Made by a program: the position numbers and the translations under genes
Notes under the pieces: model-generated
The model's database searches: none
What the model was told of the DNA's origin: nothing
Seen by the model: the letters and a program-made list of their open reading frames with translations, nothing else
Shown: in pieces, positions 46,006-54,203 of the stretch
Numbering within the stretch: the stretch's first letter is position 1
Layout of the letters: each line of letters begins with the position of its first letter
NCBI GenBank assembly: GCA_025462885.1
Contig: JAOAPN010000004.1
Span: forward strand, 248,001-312,000
Length of the DNA stretch: 64,000 nt
Source: Acidobacteriaceae bacterium
GTDB taxonomy: Bacteria; Acidobacteriota; Terriglobia; Terriglobales; Acidobacteriaceae
Reading direction: 5' to 3'

Positions 46006-46779
46006 ATGGATCGATCCACAACAGAAATATCATCTCGGGAGTGGTGCACGGTGGTGGTGCCTTGTTACAACGAGGCTGCCCGTCTCCGTACAGACCACTT
46101 TGTTGAATTCCTGAAGAGCAATTCAGAGGTGCGTTTCATCTTTGTCAACGACGGCAGTTCAGACGGCACACTGACCATTCTACAAACGCTGGCAGCCACC
46201 GATCCGGAGCGCATCATCGTGCTCGATCAGCAGCCCAACGCAGGCAAAGCGGAGGCTGTGCGAGCCGGGATGCTGCTTGGTGCCACCGGCAGCTCGGTTG
46301 TCGGATTCTGGGACGCGGATCTTGCGACTCCGCTGAATGCCCTCCCGGAACTTCTTCATCAGCTTCAACGAAATCCACTCCTCGAAATGGTCTTCGGAGC
46401 GCGCGTCCGTCTGCTCGGCCGCAGAATAGAGCGGAGACCGATGCGCCACTATCTTGGCCGCGTCTTCGCCTCCGTGGTCTCGGTCATGCTGCAGTTGCCC
46501 ATCTACGATACGCAGTGCGGAGCTAAGCTCTTTCGCGTCACGCCGGACCTTCTTCAAGTGCTGGATCTACCCTTTGAGTCTCGTTGGATCTTCGATGTCG
46601 AAATAATCGCGCGCTTTCTGGTGCTGCACAGGTCCGACCCGGATTTTGGCAAGCGGGCAATCTACGAGAGCCCCCTCCACCAGTGGGAGGACGTCGCTGG
46701 CTCCAAGGTGAAAATGTCCGACTTCGTAACCAGCTTCTGGGAATTGATACGGATCCGGGCACGCTATCTTAGCCAATGA
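46006..46779 (+). CDS. Glycosyltransferase family 2 (dolichol/polyprenyl-phosphate sugar synthase-like)
   Basis: The 257-residue protein starts VVVPCYNEAARL, followed by FIFVNDGSSDGTLTIL and the metal-binding FWDADLATP (Asp103-Asp105). The end (YESPLHQWEDVAGSKVKMSD) fits the group that makes polyprenyl-phosphate-linked sugars, such as Alg5/DPM1 relatives. It has no membrane helix of its own. It may supply a lipid-linked sugar to the GT-C-like membrane protein encoded nearby. AAGGG about seven bases before the ATG supports the start. Confidence 0.88.
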   Translation: MDRSTTEISSREWCTVVVPCYNEAARLRTDHFVEFLKSNSEVRFIFVNDGSSDGTLTILQTLAATDPERIIVLDQQPNAGKAEAVRAGMLLGATGSSVVGFWDADLATPLNALPELLHQLQRNPLLEMVFGARVRLLGRRIERRPMRHYLGRVFASVVSVMLQLPIYDTQCGAKLFRVTPDLLQVLDLPFESRWIFDVEIIARFLVLHRSDPDFGKRAIYESPLHQWEDVAGSKVKMSDFVTSFWELIRIRARYLSQ

Positions 46780-47058
46780 TCCATTGTCCTGGGGTCGCCA
46801 TCGAGAGCCTAAGCGCTCCTCCTGATACGACTCCGCATGTCATACTTAAGCAGATATCCACGGCTACTGTACGAGCGCGCTGGACGTACCTGCAATACCA
46901 CTTTGGTCTTCGTTGCAAGCGATCCGCGGTAGTATTTGTGCAGCGCTCACTCTGTAATCTCGGATGAGAGAGTCCGGGGGGAGCACCCGAGTTTCTTGTG
47001 TTCCAGTCTTTGAACCGATTCGTTTAAGCCCGCTTTATTCTGACTTTGGAGCCATCGA

Positions 47059-48006
47059 ATGCCTGTAGCTTCCGCATCACCGATCACAGTCTGCACACTC
47101 TGGGAGAAGGACCACCACAAGGGGGTCGCCACGCTGGTTAATTCTCTGGTGCGCTCCGGATACCGCGGACGGGTATGGACCGGATATCACGGCGATCTGC
47201 CCCCATGGGCCGCCGGCGGCACTGCCAACGGAGAGATCTACACCGTGCCGGCCGGCCCGGACGTGGAGGTCGTCTTCGTAAAGGTGCCGACCCAGTTGCA
47301 CTTCGCACAGTACAAGCCGACGTGGATGCTCCGCGTGATGGAAGAGTTCGATTTAGAGGTTGAAGGCGTGTTCTACTTCGATCCCGATATGTTCGTAGTC
47401 GGCCCATGGACATTCTTTGAGCGCTGGTTAAAGTTCGGAGTCGCAGCAAGCGAAGACGCAGCCTATCCCTTCAATCCCAAGCATCCGCTCGCCCTGGGCT
47501 GGCGACAGTATGCGGAAAGCATCGGCTACACCCACTGGAATGATACGAACGCCTACTTCAATAGCGGACTCGTGGGAGTTTCACGCGAGATGCGATCGTT
47601 CCTGACGCTGTGGGATGAAGTCATGAACAACATCCGCCGTGACTTCGGTGCAATCAAGGGAATGATGACTCCAACGCGTACCGACCTGTTTCACAGGCCT
47701 GGTCAGGACGGCTTCACGCTAGCCACCTATCTCACCCCGCATCGCGTCTCGTGGGTCGGCCCCGACGGCATGGCCTTCGAGCGCGGAGAGTGGCTTACGG
47801 TCCACGCTTATCTCCATAAGCCGTGGCGCCGCAGAGTTCTTCGGGACCTCTTCGTCAACGGCAACAAGCCAGACCGGGGAGCACGACTTTACTGGGAACT
47901 TGCAGGCTCCCCCATTCAGGTAGAGTCTCCTGCAAGAATTCGCAGGCACCGCTGGTTGATTCCACTAGCCGCCTTCCTCAGCCGTTTCTACCAGCGCAGG
48001 GATTAG
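47059..48006 (+). CDS. Glycosyltransferase, GT8-like (GT-A fold)
   Basis: The 315-residue protein starts ITVCTLWEKDHHKGVATLVN and has FYFDPDMFVVGPW with a DXD motif at Asp108-Asp110, then WNDTNAYFNSGLVGVS, a typical GT8/GT-A acceptor region, and a late HAYLHKPWR with the metal-binding His. It transfers a sugar from a nucleotide sugar. GGAG about eight bases before the ATG supports the start. Its TAG stop is the first three bases of a long perfect palindrome. Confidence 0.78.
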   Translation: MPVASASPITVCTLWEKDHHKGVATLVNSLVRSGYRGRVWTGYHGDLPPWAAGGTANGEIYTVPAGPDVEVVFVKVPTQLHFAQYKPTWMLRVMEEFDLEVEGVFYFDPDMFVVGPWTFFERWLKFGVAASEDAAYPFNPKHPLALGWRQYAESIGYTHWNDTNAYFNSGLVGVSREMRSFLTLWDEVMNNIRRDFGAIKGMMTPTRTDLFHRPGQDGFTLATYLTPHRVSWVGPDGMAFERGEWLTVHAYLHKPWRRRVLRDLFVNGNKPDRGARLYWELAGSPIQVESPARIRRHRWLIPLAAFLSRFYQRRD

Positions 48007-48061
48007 CTCCGTTTCTAGATATGGCTAAGATATACCTTAGCCATATCTAGAAACGGAGCTA
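48004..48061. terminator. Perfect 26-base palindrome overlapping a stop codon
   Basis: The left arm (48004-48029, beginning TAGCTCCGTTTC) and the right arm (48036-48061) are exact reverse complements, separated by only six bases (ATATAC). The left arm starts with the TAG stop codon of the glycosyltransferase. The stem would be very stable in RNA from either strand. There is no T-run after it, so it is not a standard intrinsic terminator; it may also be a recombination or repeat-derived structure. Confidence 0.6.
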
Positions 48062-48186
48062 GATATTTGATCTGCGCATACATTGCCAGAGGCCGTGGTG
48101 CAGCTATGAAGGTCATCTCATCGCGTTGTTGACCGGTTTTCACGGATTGCACTGTCTATTGGTCATGGAACCAAATGTTGGGACTA

Positions 48187-48487
48187 TCATTTTTCTGATT
48201 TGCCACCTACTCGATAACATGCCGGGTTTCGACATCGTTGGGGTTGAGGGACAGCTAATCGAGGCTCGCGCTCACCACTAGCCAGGTTCCCACGGTGAGA
48301 CTCTGCTAGTCCAAGCCGCTGGTGAAGGTCTGCTTGAATAGGGGCAGGTAGCACAAAGCTCGATAGCTTCATTCAAAAGGGTCACCGCGGAATCCCATTT
48401 TTCAACCATGATTATGTTGAAGTTGTCTTGTTGGAGCGCAGCGTTAAGCGTCTTTAAAAGAATCCGCGATATGTACATCGCGTCCAA
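48187..48487 (-). pseudogene. Remnant of a tetratricopeptide (TPR) protein
   Basis: Two leftward frames, one at 48278-48487 and one at 48187-48372, give adjacent parts of TPR-like sequence: EKWDSAVTLLNEAIELC in the first and ADLHQRLGLAESHRGNLASG in the second. Together they look like one TPR hairpin pair with a frameshift between. No start or complete domain is visible. The remaining DNA from 48062 to 48597 holds nothing else recognised. Confidence 0.4.
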
Positions 48488-48597
48488 ACCGGGTTAAGTG
48501 CCCCGCCCCAATGTTGCGACGGTCCTCCCACTATCAACTAAGAGAATTGAATCCATGTTTTAGGGGAAGCAAAGCTTTAGAGAGTGAATTTTCAGAT

Positions 48598-49995
48598 TCA
48601 TTTGGAAGTAGCATCAAGGTCCCGTAACGGATAGACCGTAGGGCGTCCAATACTCAGATATGTAAATCCGTTCTTCATCATCACTTGTGGATCAAACATG
48701 TTGCGTCCGTCGATGATGATGGGATACCGAAGCATTTTGTTAAGCTTGGACAGATCAAGTGATGAAAACTCTTTCCAGTCAGTGAGGATCAACAGAGCAT
48801 CGGCATCGCGGGCCGCATCATAGGCTGAGTCTGCGTAACGCAAATTGGCGTCCGCAGGCAAAATGTCAGCAGCCCTCTTCATGGCGGCAGGATCGAACGC
48901 AGCGATGGTGCAACCCTCAGCAAGTAGCATCTGAACAAGATCCGTAGCTGGAGAGTCGCGGACGTCGTCGGTCTCACCCTTGAATGCCAATCCCAGAACT
49001 CCAATTCTTTTTTCTCGAAGAGTCCACAACGCTGAACGGACTTTCTTGAGGAAACGCTTCCTCTGGTGCAAGTTAATTTTTTCTATTTCAGACAAGAGTT
49101 GAAAATCTATTCCCAATTGCTCCGCAACAGAACGAAAAGCAGCGACGTCTTTGGGAAAACAAGATCCGCCATAGCCAATGCCAGGACTGAGAAACCGGGG
49201 ACCGATACGCCGATCCAGCCCCATACCGAGGGCCACTTGTTGAACATTCGCGTCAGCTGCCTCACAAAGATTCGAGACAGCATTGATGAAGGATATCTTC
49301 AGAGCCAGGAAAGCGTTCGAGGCGTGCTTAATAATCTCTGCGCTTTTGGTAGAGGTAACTATCAAGGGTGGAGGCTCGGACATGCTGCAAGAACCCGGAA
49401 TGGAGGCGGCCCGGCTATAGTACTCGCCCGATGTGAGAGGACGATAAATCGTTTGAAGAACTTTAGCCGCGCGTTCGCTGTTCGCGCCAACCACAATGCG
49501 ATCCGGATGCAAAAAATCGGATACTGCTGTACCTTCCCGGAGAAACTCTGGGTTCGATACGACATCAAAAAGCTCCGGAGAAACTCCATTACGCTCAAAG
49601 GTGCGGCTGATCCATTCGTTGGTATAAACCGGCACTGTGCTTTTTTCTACTACAACCTTATACGATGTTATCGAGCGAGCTATTTCACAGGCCACCGCCT
49701 CAACATAGGAAAGATCGGCATCACCTGTTTCGCCTTGTGGTGTGCCAACGGCAATGAATATGGCCTCAGAATTGCGTGTAGCCTCTGCAAGGTCGGTCGT
49801 GAAGCGGATTTTAATATTTCGATACCGCTCTAGCAGTTCGGGCAGATAATTTTCGAAAATCAGCGTATCTCCACCCTGCAGCGCTGCGACTTTCAGTTCA
49901 TCGTTATCCACGCAAACTACATCGTGTCCCATTTCTGCAAAACATACGGCGGCAACTAGACCTACATAACCTGATCCAACTACGGCAATTTGCAT
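48598..49995 (-). CDS. ugd: UDP-glucose 6-dehydrogenase
   Basis: The 465-residue enzyme oxidises UDP-glucose to UDP-glucuronate with two NAD, supplying acidic sugar for EPS. The Rossmann motif GSGYVG is at residues 7-12. The substrate region has FLREGTAVSDF, the catalytic cysteine is Cys279 in YGGSCFPKDV, and the C-terminal domain has LGLAFKGETDDVRDSPA. The length is slightly above the family norm because of an insert before STKSAEIIKHA (Ser/Pro-rich, about residues 198-218). ATG 49995 gives the normal N-terminus; a start 12 codons upstream is possible. It is transcribed toward the EPS genes and stands alone. Confidence 0.95.
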   Translation of the reverse strand: MQIAVVGSGYVGLVAAVCFAEMGHDVVCVDNDELKVAALQGGDTLIFENYLPELLERYRNIKIRFTTDLAEATRNSEAIFIAVGTPQGETGDADLSYVEAVACEIARSITSYKVVVEKSTVPVYTNEWISRTFERNGVSPELFDVVSNPEFLREGTAVSDFLHPDRIVVGANSERAAKVLQTIYRPLTSGEYYSRAASIPGSCSMSEPPPLIVTSTKSAEIIKHASNAFLALKISFINAVSNLCEAADANVQQVALGMGLDRRIGPRFLSPGIGYGGSCFPKDVAAFRSVAEQLGIDFQLLSEIEKINLHQRKRFLKKVRSALWTLREKRIGVLGLAFKGETDDVRDSPATDLVQMLLAEGCTIAAFDPAAMKRAADILPADANLRYADSAYDAARDADALLILTDWKEFSSLDLSKLNKMLRYPIIIDGRNMFDPQVMMKNGFTYLSIGRPTVYPLRDLDATSK

Positions 49996-50258
49996 ACCTT
50001 CAGTCACCCATTGGGATAGAGTATCCAGCACTTAGCAGCATTATAATCGATCTAGACGAATGGTCGCATCGCCTCTCGTACGCTTCCTCTCCCCGGTACA
50101 AAAGATCGGGCAGACCAGTTCGGGACTTGGATAAGGGTGTATACGAGAAACCGGGAACTATATCCCAATCACTCTAAAAAAGCTGTCGGTGAAGTCCAGA
50201 CCGAAATCGCGTGCGTAGTGCGCAGCGCTCTACTTTAGTTGGTGAGCAGATTACAGGT

Positions 50259-50621
50259 TTAGGATGTTCGCTGGTCGGCGTCAGTTCGTAAGAGATCCTG
50301 AATAATTTGCGGATGAACACGGAAGTTTGTTTGCTGGAGCCGGTCAAGAGCTGGTTTCAAACTAATCCACCCACGTTCAGCGCATCGAGCCAAGATGCCA
50401 AGTGTTCCTGTCACTGCTAATCCTAATCTGCGAGCTTCCTCGACTCTCTCGCGCTCATCCATCAATATCAAGTCAGCATGAATATTCAACGCCAGAAGAA
50501 TGACCTGGCGTTCGCCAGCATCCAGGGCCAAAGAGACCGTCGTCTCCGCTGACGCAGGGTTGGTCGCGACAATTTCGACCCAAGACGGGGGTGCCAGTAT
50601 ATCTCTCCGCAGCACCTGCAA
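50259..50621 (-). pseudogene. PIN-domain (DUF3368/VapC-like) protein, N-terminally truncated
   Basis: The 120-residue frame has LDAGERQVILLALNIHADLI, then LMDERERVEEARRLGLAVTG and TLGILARCAERGWISL, the C-terminal two thirds of DUF3368 PIN proteins, which are RNase toxins of toxin-antitoxin pairs. The N-terminal strand with the first metal-binding Asp is missing: the frame begins with TTG and is closed by TAA nine bases upstream. No antitoxin frame is seen next to it. It is a degraded relic or an inactive variant. Confidence 0.65.
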
Positions 50622-50761
50622 TGACCTTCCTTATCAAGGACTGAATTATGACGATTGGAATCGAGACAACGGTCTAGACTTATCACGCTCTTCTTCTCCT
50701 GGCCTCGGGGTCTAGAGAGTCCGAATCGGATGCTAGGAGCACAGCGCCTCGTCAGACCCCC

Positions 50762-51312
50762 TTACTGCACCGTCTCGAACTCCGGATGAGACGGGTACTT
50801 CTCAAAGATCGAAATCGTCTGGGTTTATACGCTTCAGCAGGAGCTATCGTGATGTTCGGTACAAAGGTCTGGGGATTCCAGTCATAGAGCGGGATCCAGC
50901 TCGATTGCACTTCAACCATGATCTTGTGGCTTCTTAGGAACGTCTGACCTGCTCCGTGCAAGCTCCACTTGAACTCTTTAACTTGCCCGGTGTCACAGCA
51001 TCGGGCTTTTCAAAGCTTTTTATATAACGACCGCAGAAGATTTCATCCACGATCATCAACTGGTACCCAGCCATCTGGGCCGGCACATCGTCCGGATACA
51101 TGTCGATCAGCTTTACGATCCAATCACTGTCATTACTAGATGTACTCGCAAACAGGTTTGCCATCACATCCCCCGTTGGTGTTACGTTGTGATCCAGCAC
51201 CGGCGACGAGAAGTTTGCCAAGTGCTTCCGCCCACTCACAAATCACTGGTCTTCCACGAGCCAAGTGCGCCACTTCGAGCCGTTGCCATACGTCGCCTAG
51301 ATGCAGAGCATG
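50762..51312 (-). pseudogene. CocE/NonD-family hydrolase, C-terminal remnant with several lesions
   Basis: Three leftward pieces join into the C-terminal beta-sandwich of a CocE/NonD (X-Pro dipeptidyl-peptidase-like) hydrolase. They are WRTWLVEDQ, a TGA at 51243-51245, then MANLFASTSSNDSDWIVKLI; a frameshift near 50990 to HKIMVEVQSSWIPLYDWNPQ; and a second shift near 50810 to ISIFEKYPSHPEFETVQ followed by TAA. The N-terminal catalytic part (over 400 residues in the family) is absent. The piece is clearly non-functional. Confidence 0.75.
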
Positions 51313-51476
51313 CAACTTTCGATGTAGTTGAACTTTATTGACCGGAACTTCTATGTCTCTAACTAGTACTTATGAGTTCGGCATAAGGCGGTCACTGAAC
51401 TGTGCTTTTGAAGATTCATGGAGTGCGTAAGGGCGTTCAAAAGCTAGAGATGTCGGTGTTGGACAAGGGGATTCAA

Positions 51477-51772
51477 ATGCGGAAGTTCAGGTTTGGCATT
51501 ACATCGTTTCTGGCGGCATTGCTAATAGTTCTCGTGGCCGGTTGCGGTAAGGAAACGGTGAACATACCTGATACCACTGCGCTTCGACTTCGCCCGCTCA
51601 GGGGGCCACGGTGTCGTAGCTGCCTCGGTGGTGAGCGCGACCTTCAGTGAGACATTGAATGCGGCCACGATCAGTGCCTCGACCTTCACCTTGCGATCTG
51701 CATCTGGAGTTGTGACTGGCAATGTTACGTATTCCGTGACAGGTTCCGTAGCGAGGCTGCACAGGACGTGGA
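51477..51772 (+). pseudogene. Ig-like (Big_5) lipoprotein, broken
   Basis: The start has a lipoprotein signal peptide: MRKFRFG, a hydrophobic run and the lipobox LVAGC. The frame runs out after a short linker, and a second frame continues with VSATFSETLNAATISAS and FTLRSASGVVTGNVTYSVTG, a bacterial Ig-like Big_5 repeat. The domain is cut in its middle. A frameshift near 51590-51630 and loss of the end make it a pseudogene. Confidence 0.6.
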
Positions 51773-52259
51773 GCGTCTCCCCCGCTCCTCGGCGCGGAAG
51801 CATTACCCCAAATCTCGAGTTGTTCTTGGCTACTCCCACTTTCGCGTCGTACCGGACATGACCGCCGGGAACCGGACGGTTGCTGCCTTGAATGGCGGAA
51901 CGGCCTCGATCGCGTTCAACTTCAACCGCTACATCGGGCTCGTTGGTGATTTTGGCGGATACGGCAACACGCAACTGCAACTGACCGGATTGGGAGCGAA
52001 CCCGAAACGGACCGCGGACTCGAACGGAAACGCCTTCACGTACATGGGTGGCCCGCGTCTCTCTTTCCGCAGATACGAGCGGATTACGCCCTTTGTGCAG
52101 GGCCTGGTAGGAGGCATCCATGCGAGTTCTGTGACTTTGTCGAACTGTAGCGGCGCGGGTTGCACCCCACAGCCAAGCCAGAACGCCCTCGCCTTTACTG
52201 CGGGCGGAGGGCATCCTCGCAAACTAAAACATTCAAAGCTCCCGCATATAACGAATTAG
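51768..52259 (+). pseudogene. Outer-membrane beta-barrel protein fragment
   Basis: The frame contains VVLGYSHFRVVPD, SIAFNFNRYIGLVGDFGGYG, FTYMGGPRLSFRRYERITPF and a late ALAFTAGGG, the alternating-strand pattern of small outer-membrane barrel proteins of Acidobacteria. The N-terminal signal peptide is missing because the fragment is fused directly to the broken lipoprotein, and the last strands are replaced by an unrelated basic tail. It is a remnant without a start of its own. Confidence 0.6.
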
Positions 52260-52260
52260 A

Positions 52261-52678
52261 TGACACCCCCTAAGGCCAGCCAGGAGATAGGAATAAACCT
52301 ATCTAAAACTGCTCGAAGATTTGACATCGGTGCGCAACTAGATGCAAATTTGCACACCCCGCCTCTGTATGTCATCGAAAAACATTCCTGAATGTTTGGC
52401 ACGCGAACTGCCTCCTACAGGCCATCCACCAGCACTTGACAACACTGCCTGGACAGTTCTTGAGCGAGCGGGCTGTGCCTGAATGCCGCGGCAACCAAAC
52501 AGCAATAGCTGTCTGGAAGCGCGATTGCGTTCGGGCGGGAATCCATACGCCTTTTTTCGGCTGATTTGACGGATTTATCGGCGGATCGGGCTTCCAGCTT
52601 CAACGTCTTCGCAACTCCGGACACGCTTGTCCCGACTTTTTTTGTGGCCGATAGAGAGCACTAAGAGAGGTCAGCCCC
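52261..52678. other. Intergenic stretch without a recognised gene
   Basis: About 420 bases between the barrel remnant and the phosphatase gene. A 69-codon leftward frame (52415-52624) has no family features. AGAGAGGT before the ATG at 52679 is the ribosome-binding sequence of the next gene. Confidence 0.45.
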
Positions 52679-53776
52679 ATGAGAACTTGTTTCTGTTTAC
52701 GAAGTGATTGGTCTATAGTGAACGCGCGACTTTCATCGCTGGTGTCGCGAGGAATTTTGGCGGCAATCGTCTTGACCGGGCTATGCGGCCAGGGTCAGGC
52801 TCAGGACTTTGTGACACGGCCCGGCACCGTCACCATGCCGGATGATATGTGCGGCGTTACCGCGCCGGCACCGTGCTTCAAGCGCATCGCCCAGGACGAG
52901 GCAGGTCTTGCGCGAAGCATCTTCCATATCAAGCGCAGTTCGCTGCCCGTGATTCTTGGAGTCGCGGCCGCTACCGGCTTGGCGTTGCACTATGACAAAC
53001 CAATGTCGCAGACGCTGATGAGTCTTCCGATCCACCCGACTCAGGTCGCTAAAGCCACCGACATCGTTGGCGTCTATACACCCTTCGCGGTAAGCGGATT
53101 GATGTATTTCACGGGGAGCATCCAGCATAACGCGCATGCCCGGGAGACGGGAATTCTGGCCACCGAGGCGATGGTTGACGCCGCGTTGATCGGCAAGGCC
53201 CTGAAGTTTGTCGTGAATCGTCAAACCCCAGGGCATTTCGCGCAGTCTCAGGAGTTTTATGCTGAAGGCGTCCCTCGCGGGGCCAGCATGCCGTCGTCTC
53301 ACGCTCTCAACGCCTGGGCTTTTGCCCGTGTGGTAGCCGGAGAATACCATTCAAAATGGGTGAGCATCGTAGCATACGGGCTCGCGTCGGGAGTTTCTTA
53401 TTCGCGTGCTGCAACAGGAGCACATTCTGTCTCGGACGTCATCGTCGGGAGCGCCTTAGGGTATGGCATCGGGGAGTATGTTCTGCGCCGGCGGAGCACC
53501 GAAAGGCCCGGAATGCTGGAGCGCTACCTCCGCCGAGGAGATGTCGCGTCGGCTCTGGAGCGAGGCGATTCGCTGCGACCGAAAGAGCCGGTAGTCAGCG
53601 GAACCATTGTGCAATCGACGCTGGCGGAGAATGGAGATGACTCTCCGTGGTTCGAATTGGAGTACAGAAGCGATCAGCCGATGCTTTCGACTGAGTTCTC
53701 CATCCCAAACGGTGACAGCATCACCGACAATAGGAGCAGGGCACAACCTGCATCAAGAGAAAAACGTACCGAGTAG
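52679..53776 (+). CDS. PAP2-family phosphatase (exported)
   Basis: The 365-residue protein has a signal peptide (hydrophobic stretch about 23-40, ending AQAQ) and a PAP2 domain at about 90-275. Motif 2 is present as PSSH (205-208) and motif 3 as SR-5-H (Ser242, Arg243, His249). The first motif (KX6RP) is degenerate (KALKFVVNRQTP). A C-terminal tail of about 90 polar residues follows. Such enzymes dephosphorylate lipid phosphates such as undecaprenyl pyrophosphate, which would recycle the EPS carrier lipid. It is flanked by a terminator and stands alone. Confidence 0.85.
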   Translation: MRTCFCLRSDWSIVNARLSSLVSRGILAAIVLTGLCGQGQAQDFVTRPGTVTMPDDMCGVTAPAPCFKRIAQDEAGLARSIFHIKRSSLPVILGVAAATGLALHYDKPMSQTLMSLPIHPTQVAKATDIVGVYTPFAVSGLMYFTGSIQHNAHARETGILATEAMVDAALIGKALKFVVNRQTPGHFAQSQEFYAEGVPRGASMPSSHALNAWAFARVVAGEYHSKWVSIVAYGLASGVSYSRAATGAHSVSDVIVGSALGYGIGEYVLRRRSTERPGMLERYLRRGDVASALERGDSLRPKEPVVSGTIVQSTLAENGDDSPWFELEYRSDQPMLSTEFSIPNGDSITDNRSRAQPASREKRTE

Positions 53777-53790
53777 CCATTGCGATTGTG

Positions 53791-53822
53791 ACTCACCCAT
53801 CGATTCGCCTCGATGGGTGAGT
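53791..53822 (+). terminator. Terminator-like hairpin after the PAP2 gene
   Basis: ACTCACCCATCGA (53791-53803) and its perfect reverse complement (53810-53822) form a 13-base stem with loop TTCGCC, 15 bases after the PAP2 stop. The following GCGTGTTGT is only moderately T-rich. Confidence 0.65.
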
Positions 53823-53873
53823 GCGTGTTGTAAATAGTGTTAGAGCATTCGTCACGGTGAGGATGATCTCAAC

Positions 53874-54002
53874 ATGCGTTTGAGGCGAACCTTCTCGCTC
53901 CCCGAGCGCTTCAAGGTGGAGGGGATCGCCGAAGCATTCAACGCCCTGAATCATCGCTACGACGCCCTGTCCCAATGGTATCTTTGGGACAGGGCGATTT
54001 GA
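53874..54002 (+). pseudogene. C-terminal fragment of a TonB-dependent receptor
   Basis: A 42-residue frame reads MRLRRTFSLPERFKVEGIAE and then AFNALNHRYDAL, the penultimate strands of Oar-like TonB-dependent receptors common in Acidobacteria (usual form: SLPER-ALEGEAFN-NHRN). The rest of the receptor, about 900 residues, is absent. The fragment ends inside a hairpin. It is decaying DNA. Confidence 0.5.
53963..53996 (+). terminator. Terminator-like hairpin
   Basis: CGCCCTGTCCCAA (53963-53975) and TTGGGACAGGGCG (53984-53996) form a perfect 13-base stem with an 8-base loop, followed by ATTTGAT. It follows the receptor fragment and overlaps its last codons; it may have been its terminator. Confidence 0.55.
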
Positions 54003-54203
54003 TCTCGCACCGACAGACTTGACCTTGGACAGGCGACCGCTGTGAGCGATCCGCGCAGTGTCCTGCTCGCTGCTCGAATCAGCTTCTGATCGCCGTCAAC
54101 CGCGGCCGGAGAGAGCTTACTCTCCGCATCTTATTTCGACTGACTATAAAAATTCCCACGTACGTCTCGTGCAATGGAGGCCCAGCGAATTCTTAGAGTG
54201 CAG

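Noticed and set aside
46940..47050. Possible riboswitch or structured leader before the GT8-like gene
   Set aside because: CTCGG/CCGAG pairing is visible, but the conserved bases of c-di-GMP riboswitches are absent.
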